Assembly: GCA_007135435.1 (NCBI GenBank)
Contig: SLIW01000374.1
Span: 1-11,599, forward strand
DNA: 11,599 bases
DNA from: Natronomonas sp.
GTDB taxonomy: Archaea > Halobacteriota > Halobacteria > Halobacteriales > Haloarculaceae
Direction: 5' to 3'
The translations under genes and the position numbers were made by a program. Of the stretch, positions 6,676-11,599 are shown one piece after another (position 1 is the first letter of the stretch; the number at the start of each line of letters is the position of its first letter). The notes below the pieces were generated by a model. It was not told where the DNA came from. It did not search any database and was given only the letters and a program-made list of their open reading frames with translations.

Positions 6676-7962
6676 ATGTTCGACCGACCCGACCTGTACA
6701 CGGACGCACTGCACGCCGGCCAGGAGGTGGACCCGGCGACCAACGCCCGGGCGCCGCCCATCTACCAGACGACCTCGTACCTCTTCGAGGACGCCGCCCA
6801 CGCCGCGGACCTGTTCGCGCTCCGCGACGCGGGGAACATCTACTCGCGGATCATGAACCCGACGAACGCGGTGCTCGAGGGTAGGATGGCGACGCTCGAG
6901 GGCGGTGTCGCCGCGCTGGCGACCTCCTCGGGCATGGCGTCGTTCGACCTCGCCACCTTCATCCTCGCCAGCCAGGGCGACAACATCGTCTCCGCCTCGT
7001 CGCTGTACGGCGGGACCTACACATACCTGACCCACACGGTCGAACGACGAGGGATCGAGACCCGGTTCGTCGACACGCTGGACTACGAGGCCTACGAGGA
7101 GGCGATCGACGAGGACACCGCGTACGTCCACTGCGAGACCATCGGCAACCCGGCGCTCGTGACGCCGGACCTCGAGCGCCTCGCCGACATCGCCCACGAC
7201 AACGGCGTCCCCCTGTTCGTCGACAACACCTTCGCGACGCCCGCGCTCTGCAGACCGATCGAGCACGGTGCCGACCTGATCTGGAACTCGACGACGAAGT
7301 GGCTCCACGGCTCGGGGACGACCATCGGCGGCGTCCTGATCGACGGCGGGTCGTTCCCGTGGGCGGAGCACGCCGACCGCTTCCCCGAGGTCGCGAAGCC
7401 GAACCCCGCGTACCACGGGATCAACTTCGCGGAGACGTTCGGCGAGGCCGCCTTCGCCTACGCCGCCCGGACGCGCGGGCTGCGCGACCTGGGTAACCAG
7501 CAGGCGCCGTTCGACGCCTGGGTGACCGTCCAGGGCATCGAGTCACTGCCGATGCGGATGGAGCGCCACTGCGAGAACGCGATGGCCGTCGCCGAGTTCC
7601 TCGCCGAGCACCCCGAGGTCTCGTGGGTCACCTACCCCGGACTCCCGGACCACGAGACCCACGACGAAGCGACGCGATACCTCGACGGCGGCTACGGCGG
7701 GATGATCACCTTCGGCCTGGAGGCGGGCTACGAGGCCGCGCGGTCGACCGTCGAGTCGACGGAGCTCGCGAGCCTCCTGGCGAACGTCGGCGACGCGAAG
7801 ACGCTGATCATCCATCCCGCGTCGACGACCCACCAGCAGCTCACCGACGAGGAGAAGGTGGCCAGCGGCGTGACCGACGACCTCGTCCGGATCTCGGTCG
7901 GCCTCGAGGACACCGACCGGATCATCGCGGACCTCGACGCCGCCATCGAGGCCTCGACCTGA
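6676..7962 (+). CDS. metY: O-acetylhomoserine sulfhydrylase (MetY paralogue 2)
   Basis: This 428-aa PLP enzyme of the same family as the protein at 3544 makes homocysteine from O-acetylhomoserine and sulfide. It has the canonical MetY motifs: TDALHAGQEVDPATNARAP, PIYQTTSY, YSRIMNPT, VDNTFATP with Asp183, STTKWLHGSG with Schiff-base Lys208, YHG near 246-248, and RGLRDLG near 267-273. It is clearly a duplicate of paralogue 1: in the 77 residues from HCET to GSFP, 60 are identical, and the DNA shares runs such as 27 nt at 4462-4488 and 7588-7614. It has its own TATA box and is separated from metX by the micro-protein and a repeat-rich leader, so it is probably regulated separately. As the canonical copy, it is the stronger candidate for the housekeeping enzyme. 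Confidence 0.9.
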   Translation: MFDRPDLYTDALHAGQEVDPATNARAPPIYQTTSYLFEDAAHAADLFALRDAGNIYSRIMNPTNAVLEGRMATLEGGVAALATSSGMASFDLATFILASQGDNIVSASSLYGGTYTYLTHTVERRGIETRFVDTLDYEAYEEAIDEDTAYVHCETIGNPALVTPDLERLADIAHDNGVPLFVDNTFATPALCRPIEHGADLIWNSTTKWLHGSGTTIGGVLIDGGSFPWAEHADRFPEVAKPNPAYHGINFAETFGEAAFAYAARTRGLRDLGNQQAPFDAWVTVQGIESLPMRMERHCENAMAVAEFLAEHPEVSWVTYPGLPDHETHDEATRYLDGGYGGMITFGLEAGYEAARSTVESTELASLLANVGDAKTLIIHPASTTHQQLTDEEKVASGVTDDLVRISVGLEDTDRIIADLDAAIEAST

Positions 7963-8147
7963 TCGAGCCGTCGCGGTCGCCTCCAGCGGCGGAGTTCGGA
8001 TCGGTCCACCGTGACCACCGGACGATGGTTCCGACGAATGGCGAACAGGCGGCGCGTCGCTGATCCCGGCGGCGGCGCGCCGCGCATCCACCTCGACCGC
8101 TCACCGGACGTTCGTCACGTCACGGGAGGTCTGGCCTCGTTTCCACT

Positions 8148-8153
8148 GATAAA
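8148..8153 (+). promoter_or_regulatory. TATA-like box before a 23-codon ORF
   Basis: GATAAA lies about 27 nt before the ATG at 8178, the same geometry as the leaderless promoters elsewhere in the window. It could drive the small ORF or an RNA running toward the serB 3' end. Confidence 0.35.
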
Positions 8154-8177
8154 CCCTCGTGTGCGGACGGGTGAGAC

Positions 8178-8249
8178 ATGTCGGAGACCAGCCTGACTGA
8201 TCGGGTCCCTGGCAACTCGATGAACGAGGCCGTGAGACTGTCGCGCTGA
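8178..8249 (+). CDS. Possible leaderless 23-aa ORF (MSETSLTDRVPGNSMNEAVRLSR)
   Basis: ATG to TGA, 23 codons, with a TATA-like box at leaderless spacing. The composition (Ser/Thr/Glu-rich start MSETSLTD) is like real haloarchaeal N-termini and unlike the Arg-rich shadow frames of this GC-rich DNA. After the TGA the same frame stays open for a while (RAYAGVQGPL...) and into the 26-bp array, so it could also be the remnant of a longer gene cut by a stop. I do not recognise a family. Confidence 0.3.
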   Translation: MSETSLTDRVPGNSMNEAVRLSR

Positions 8250-8280
8250 CGGGCCTACGCGGGCGTCCAGGGACCACTAC

Positions 8281-8383
8281 GCGAACCCCCTGGGCATCAG
8301 AGGACGGCGAACCCCCTGGGCATCAGAGGACGGCGAACCCCCTGGGCATCAGAGGACGGCGTACCACCGGACGTTAGAGGACG
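8281..8383 (-). repeat. Three perfect 26-bp tandem units plus a degenerate fourth overlapping the serB 3' end
   Basis: Identical units lie at 8281-8306, 8307-8332 and 8333-8358. A degenerate copy at 8359-8383 contains the serB stop codon and matches at about 20 of 25 positions. On the serB strand each unit starts CGTCCTCTGATGCCC. The TGATG in it gives chained ORFs MPRGFAVL-stop, two complete and a third ending early as MPRGFA. The array appears to have grown from the serB terminus. Confidence 0.9.
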
Positions 8384-9006
8384 CCGCGGGCTTCGAGCAC
8401 CGTCCGCAACTCCGCCATCGACTCGACGACGACGTCGCAGTGGGGCTCGACGGCGGGCTTGGGGTCGTAGCCGATCGCCAGGTCGGCCACCTCGAGCATG
8501 GGCAGGTCGTTGGCGCCGTCGCCGATCGCGACGGTGTCGGCCATCGCGACGCCGACCCCGGCGGCCAGCTCCCGGAGGGCGTCGTCCTTCGTCCCCTCGA
8601 CGAGCGGCCCCTCGACCGTGCCGGTGAGCTTGCCGTTGCGGATCGGGAGCCGGTTGGCGACGACCGTGTCGACGGCGACGTCCTCCGCCTCGAGCGCCCG
8701 TTCCACGCCGCGCTCGAAGCCGCCGGTGAGGATGGCGACGTGGTGTCCAGCGCTCGAGAGGGCGGCGATTACGTCGGCCGCGCCGTCGCGGAGCTCTACG
8801 CGGTCGAACGCCGCGTCGACGCCGTTCTCCCGGAGGCCGTCGAGCAGGGCTGCCCGCTCGGAGAGGCTCTCGGCGTAGGAGATCTCGTCGTTCATCGCCC
8901 GCTCGGTGATCGCGTCGATCTCGGTGGCGACGCCGGCCTCCTCGCCGAGGAGGACCGTCATCTCCGAGTCCGAGAGCGTGCCGTCGAAGTCGAAGGCGAC
9001 GAGCAT
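8374..9006 (-). CDS. serB: Phosphoserine phosphatase (HAD superfamily)
   Basis: This 210-aa cytosolic enzyme should release phosphate from phosphoserine, the last step of the phosphorylated serine pathway. All HAD motifs are visible: DFDGT with nucleophile Asp6 and acid Asp8, motif II ILTGG with Thr94, motif III Lys140 (GTKDDAL) and motif IV GDGANDLPM with Asp163 and Asp167. The cap-region segment SYAESLSERAALLDGL matches SerB proteins, which favours SerB over other HAD phosphatases, and length is normal. Motif II reads TGGF where bacterial SerB usually has SGGF. The start at MLVAFDFDGT is chosen because motif I begins right after it and a T-rich box lies about 27 nt upstream; longer in-frame starts would run through the RNase P RNA promoter. 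It is divergent from the RNase P RNA gene. The serine made could feed cysteine and one-carbon metabolism beside the methionine genes. Confidence 0.9.
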   Translation of the reverse strand: MLVAFDFDGTLSDSEMTVLLGEEAGVATEIDAITERAMNDEISYAESLSERAALLDGLRENGVDAAFDRVELRDGAADVIAALSSAGHHVAILTGGFERGVERALEAEDVAVDTVVANRLPIRNGKLTGTVEGPLVEGTKDDALRELAAGVGVAMADTVAIGDGANDLPMLEVADLAIGYDPKPAVEPHCDVVVESMAELRTVLEARGVL

Positions 9007-9030
9007 ACGACCACTGCGACGGGGAGGGAC

Positions 9031-9038
9031 ACAAAACC
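9031..9038 (-). promoter_or_regulatory. Possible TATA box for serB
   Basis: ACAAAACC on the plus strand (GGTTTTGT on the minus) lies about 27 nt before the serB ATG, consistent with a leaderless mRNA. The palindromic GTTTAAAC at 9066 is an alternative and would give a leader of about 35-40 nt. Confidence 0.35.
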
Positions 9039-9065
9039 GACGGTGTCGTCCACGGGCCCCGAATC

Positions 9066-9073
9066 GTTTAAAC
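9066..9073 (+). promoter_or_regulatory. TATA box (palindromic GTTTAAAC) for RNase P RNA
   Basis: TTTAAA is centred about 24 nt before helix P1 of the RNase P RNA at 9094, ideal archaeal promoter spacing. The element is a perfect 8-bp palindrome in the serB/rnpB divergent region, so it could in principle be read in both directions. Confidence 0.55.
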
Positions 9074-9093
9074 CAGCGAGACCCGTATCCTCG

Positions 9094-9425
9094 GGTGGCA
9101 GAGGAAGCCCGGTCCCCGTGTGCGCGTCCCCGACGCGTGCATGAGGAAAGTCCCCCCACCCTCCGGGCAGGTGACCGGGCGCAAGCCCGGAGCGGGAGAC
9201 CGCTGGCACTGGAACAGAGACGAGACCCCTCTCGTCGAGCGATGAGGCGCGCGAACCGACCCGCGAGGGGAGGGAGCTGACCCGCCGAGCGTGGACGCGA
9301 GAGGACGGATGGAACGGCGAAACCTCACCGGTGCAAGCCCGTCGCCACTGGTAGCCCGGAGACGCGACGGGTGCTGAGCCGAATGCCGGGTCGAAACAGA
9401 AGGGGGCTTACTCTCCTCAGCCGCC
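9094..9425 (+). ncRNA. rnpB: RNase P RNA, archaeal type A
   Basis: This is the catalytic RNA of RNase P, which trims tRNA 5' leaders. The universal core is plain: CR-I GAGGAAAGTCC at 9143-9153, CR-II-like ACAGAGACGAGACC at 9213-9226, CR-III-like GGCGAAACC at 9316-9324, CR-IV-like GCCGAATGCCGG at 9378-9389, and CR-V ACAGAAGGGGGCTTA at 9396-9410. Helix P1 pairs GGTGGC (9094-9099) with GCCGCC (9420-9425), and P2 pairs GAGGA (9101-9105) with TCCTC (9414-9418). P3 is a hairpin, GCGCGTC (9122-9128) with GACGCGT (9132-9138). Length of about 330 nt fits the archaeal type A RNAs. The ends are set from P1 and the upstream TATA box and may be off by a few nucleotides. It lies between serB and the aminopeptidase gene. 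Confidence 0.93.
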
Positions 9426-9483
9426 ACCGCCGCCGAGCCGCGCGACCGACTCGAGGACGACCGGGGAGCCTCGGTACCCAAAC

Positions 9484-9498
9484 GTAAAATACTCGTTT
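9484..9498. terminator. Possible A/T-rich terminator between rnpB and the aminopeptidase gene
   Basis: GTAAAATACTCGTTTT gives a T-run on either strand (GTTTT on plus, ATTTTAC on minus) between two converging genes. Archaeal termination uses short T-tracts, so it could end both transcripts. Inference only. Confidence 0.35.
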
Positions 9499-9554
9499 TC
9501 ATGGGTTGGAAACTGAATCATAATCGCTGGGGATCGAGATGGGCTGTCCCGTGA

Positions 9555-10667
9555 TCACGCCTCCCCGAACCCGTCTTCGAACCAGAACACGCCGTCCCGC
9601 TGGATGGTCTCGCCGTCGACCTCGATCCGGGAGTCCTGGGAGACGTCGGCGATCATGTCGGTGTGGATCGCCGACTGGTTGCCGGTCTCGCCGTCGGGGA
9701 GGTTCGCGTCGTAGGCGCGGCCCAGCGCCAGGTGGACGGTGTCGCCCATCTTCTCGTCGAAGAGGATGTTGTCGGTGAACCGGTCGATACCGCGGTTCAT
9801 CCCGATTCCCAGCTCGCCGAGGCGACGGGCACCCGCGTCGGTGTCCAGTTCTGCCTCGAGGACCTCCTCGCCCTGTTCTGCGGCGAATTCCACCACCTCG
9901 CCGTCCTCGAACCGGAGGTGGACGTCCCGGACGCGCCGGTCGTTGATCGTCATCGGCACGTCGAAGAAGACCGTGCCCTCGGTGTCGTACGGCGCGGTGA
10001 ACACCTCCCCCGACGGCAGGTTGTGTGAGTCGTAGGCGACCGAGGCCGCGGAGTTCACCGCGGTGCGTCCCTCGATCGACATCCAGAGGTCCGTCGTGGG
10101 CTGGTCGTCGCGGTCCTTCAGGAGCCGCACCTCGCGTCCCTCGTCGAGGACCTCTTTCACCTCCGCCATCTCCTCGGCGAGCGCCTCCCAGTTTCGGAGG
10201 ACGGCGTCGTAGACGAAGTCCTGGTACTCCTCGAAGGCCATGCCGGCCTGCTGGGCCAGGCTCCGCGTCGGGTGGACCGTCTTCACCCAGTCGGTCGCCA
10301 TCCGCGCCTCCCGGATCGCTTCCCGTGCGCGCGAATGCGCCTGCTGGGTCTCGCCGCCGACGTCCGCCTTCGCGGTCGTGTTCCGACCGCCGCCCAGCGC
10401 CAGGAACGCGTCGGCCTCCTGGAGCATCGCGAGTTCGTGGGCACCAGCCTCGAACCCGCCGTCGTGTGCCTTCACGTAGGCGCGCGACACCTCGCTCGAC
10501 TCGTAGGTCGCCAGCAGGTTCGCGCCGACCGCCCCGAGCTGTTCGGCGACCGCCACCGCCAGCTCGTGGGCGTCCTCCTCGACGGCGAGGACCACGTCGT
10601 CGCCCGGCTCGATCCGCGCGCTCCAGTCGACCAGTACCTCGGCGTGCTCGTGTACGCGGGGGTCCAT
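9555..10667 (-). CDS. M29 family metallo-aminopeptidase (AmpS/aminopeptidase II type)
   Basis: This 370-aa cytosolic peptidase should remove N-terminal residues from peptides. The M29 metal ligands known from Thermus and Staphylococcus enzymes are all in place: Glu221 in SGEVFTAP, Glu285 in LGELGIGMN, His312 and Tyr319 in DTVHLALGRAY, and His335 and Asp337 in AIHTDMIADV. The N-terminal half (MDPRVHEHAEVLVDWS) is the usual Rossmann-like M29 domain. The start at 10667 is chosen for its match to family N-termini and because an A/T-rich box lies about 28 nt upstream; a 30-residue extension to 10757 is possible but unlikely. It is slightly shorter than the roughly 400-residue Thermus enzyme. It follows the solute-binding-protein gene on the same strand after about 100 bp and seems to have its own promoter. 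Confidence 0.9.
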   Translation of the reverse strand: MDPRVHEHAEVLVDWSARIEPGDDVVLAVEEDAHELAVAVAEQLGAVGANLLATYESSEVSRAYVKAHDGGFEAGAHELAMLQEADAFLALGGGRNTTAKADVGGETQQAHSRAREAIREARMATDWVKTVHPTRSLAQQAGMAFEEYQDFVYDAVLRNWEALAEEMAEVKEVLDEGREVRLLKDRDDQPTTDLWMSIEGRTAVNSAASVAYDSHNLPSGEVFTAPYDTEGTVFFDVPMTINDRRVRDVHLRFEDGEVVEFAAEQGEEVLEAELDTDAGARRLGELGIGMNRGIDRFTDNILFDEKMGDTVHLALGRAYDANLPDGETGNQSAIHTDMIADVSQDSRIEVDGETIQRDGVFWFEDGFGEA

Positions 10668-10692
10668 GAGCACGACGTGGATAGCGGACGTG

Positions 10693-10698
10693 AAAACT
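10693..10698 (-). promoter_or_regulatory. Possible TATA box for the M29 aminopeptidase
   Basis: AAAACT on the plus strand (AGTTTT on the minus) lies about 28 nt before the ATG at 10667. It suggests transcription separate from the upstream solute-binding-protein gene. Confidence 0.35.
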
Positions 10699-10769
10699 CC
10701 GGCGTTCGGTCGTATCGAGTCGGCTCGCACGAACGGTCTCCCGCCCCGTGTGTCCACCCCGTCTCAGGG

Positions 10770-11599
10770 TCAGGCGAATCCCAGGTCGGTTGCGATCTCC
10801 CCGTACACTGAACGGGTCTGGCGGTCTACCGGTCGATCGAAATACAGTGTCCACTCGTCCGCGTTCCAGCCCGTCTCGGTGCCCGACTTCAGGTCCGCAC
10901 CCCAGTCGACGAAGGCGACGGCTGCGTGCGGGTTCTCGGCGCCGTCCGGGATCGCGAGGACGCTCTGGGACGAGAGGACGCCCCGCTCGGGCACGTCGTA
11001 GACGATCGGCGTCCCGTCCTGGGCACAGAGACACAACCTGGGATGCGGGAGGACCGCGGCCAGCGTCTCGCCACTGGCGAATCGACGCCAGCACTGGTAC
11101 CAGTCGCGCCAGTACGATCCGACCAGCGGGTGCTGGGCCACCAGTGCCCGTTCGATGGCGCCGAGGTCCCCCGGATCGTCGGGATCCTGGCCCAGGTAGA
11201 GGGCGGCGACCTTCGCGGCGAGCACGGGATCGGCCGGCATGTCTATCCGCCCGGCGTACACCTCGTCCCAGAGCGTCTCCCACGAGGCGGTGCGGGGCAC
11301 CCGGTCGTGGTGGATCGCGAGCGAGAACACCAGGGGCGTCTGCGGAATCCCGTAGAACCCGTCGTCGGTCCCGTAGTACGAGAGGTCGTGGTCGCGCAGT
11401 CGTTCGTCCGGGGGCCAGCTCGGCATCACGTCGGTCGGGAGCCGCTGGAGGAGCCCCGCCTCCAGGGCCCGGCGGAACTGCCGCCCCGGCAGGTGGATCA
11501 CGTCCGGCGACTCGCCGGCTTCGAGTCGCTGGAGCTGGGCGGGAGGGGGGACGGATTCCCTGTCGATGTCGTCGAGGTCGGTCGTGTGCTGGAACGCGA
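10770..11599 (-). CDS. PotD-like extracellular solute-binding protein of an ABC transporter, partial
   Basis: The frame is open from the right edge to TGA at 10770, giving about 276 residues; the N-terminus and any lipobox lie outside. Features of the spermidine/putrescine-binding (PotD) branch are visible: SPDVIHLPGRQF near the start, YGIPQTPLVFSLAIHHDRVP in the lobe-crossing region, SWETLWDEVYAGRIDMPADP, and near the end RGVLSSQSVLAIPDGAENPHAAVAFVDW, the usual late-domain signature of this family. The protein would sit outside the membrane and deliver a small solute to a permease. The permease and ATPase genes are not in the window and may lie to the right. Polyamine is only one possible ligand, since haloarchaeal PotD-like proteins are poorly characterised. 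A GTG at 11501 is an internal valine codon, not the likely start. Confidence 0.78.
   Translation of the reverse strand, partial: AFQHTTDLDDIDRESVPPPAQLQRLEAGESPDVIHLPGRQFRRALEAGLLQRLPTDVMPSWPPDERLRDHDLSYYGTDDGFYGIPQTPLVFSLAIHHDRVPRTASWETLWDEVYAGRIDMPADPVLAAKVAALYLGQDPDDPGDLGAIERALVAQHPLVGSYWRDWYQCWRRFASGETLAAVLPHPRLCLCAQDGTPIVYDVPERGVLSSQSVLAIPDGAENPHAAVAFVDWGADLKSGTETGWNADEWTLYFDRPVDRQTRSVYGEIATDLGFA

Larger units (their letters stand above)
7963..8373. other. 411-bp stretch without a confident gene between metY2 and serB
   Basis: From 7963 to about 8140 I see no ORF with protein-like composition, no RNA gene and no T-rich terminator. The second half contains a TATA-like box, a 23-codon ORF and the 26-bp tandem array listed separately. 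metY2 and serB are convergent here, so the stretch is where both transcripts should end. Confidence 0.6.

Noticed and set aside
8178..8252. Possible C/D box guide RNA (CGATGAAC and CTGA words)
   Set aside because: The C box departs from RTGATGA and no consistent C/D and C'/D' pair with normal spacing can be made.
8281..8358. CRISPR array
   Set aside because: The units are head-to-tail without unique spacers, so it is a plain tandem repeat.
9094..9425. Small proteins read across the RNase P RNA region on both strands
   Set aside because: The RNA core motifs and helices explain the sequence; the frames are incidental.
9499..11283. 594-aa minus-strand ORF across the aminopeptidase and solute-binding-protein genes
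   Set aside because: It is an Arg/Gly/Pro-rich shadow frame of two genes with clear motifs in another frame; long spurious frames are expected at this GC content.

Overview
The window is from a haloarchaeon (class Halobacteria). The DNA is very GC-rich, the proteins are strongly acidic, most genes have an AT-rich TATA-like box about 25-33 nt before the start codon as expected for leaderless or short-leader transcripts, and the RNase P RNA has the ancestral type A core seen in halophiles. I could not place it to genus.

Layout. (1) Cell-surface segment, 1-2460: a membrane-anchored subtilisin-like (S8) protease that runs off the left edge (minus strand) is divergent from a 557-aa surface protein with two tandem beta-sandwich (BGTF-type) domains and a C-terminal membrane anchor. 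(2) A minus-strand protein at 2610-3323 joins a NucS-like N-terminal domain to four Cys4 zinc sites and lacks the nuclease domain. (3) Methionine segment, 3544-7962: metY1 and metX overlap in one operon, followed by a 54-aa zinc micro-protein and a second MetY paralogue with its own promoter. MetX should acylate homoserine, and the MetY enzymes should then use sulfide to make homocysteine. (4) 7963-8373 holds no confident gene, only a possible 23-codon leaderless ORF and a tandem repeat. (5) serB (phosphoserine phosphatase, minus) is divergent from the RNase P RNA gene. (6) An M29 aminopeptidase and, at the right edge, a partial PotD-like solute-binding protein, both on the minus strand.

The most unusual structure is a pair of tandem repeats, both with an exact 26-bp period. 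One lies between metY1 and metX: each unit starts with ATGA, so two 9-codon mini-ORFs are chained by ATGA stop/start overlaps and the third unit opens metX. The other follows the serB stop codon: each unit carries TGATG, so it chains 8-codon mini-ORFs. In both, a period of 3n+2 makes every stop overlap the next start. Three further repeat families (about 15-bp repeats before metY1, about 20-bp repeats before metY2, and a decanucleotide shared between the metY1 repeats and the zinc micro-protein promoter) look like candidate regulatory sites.
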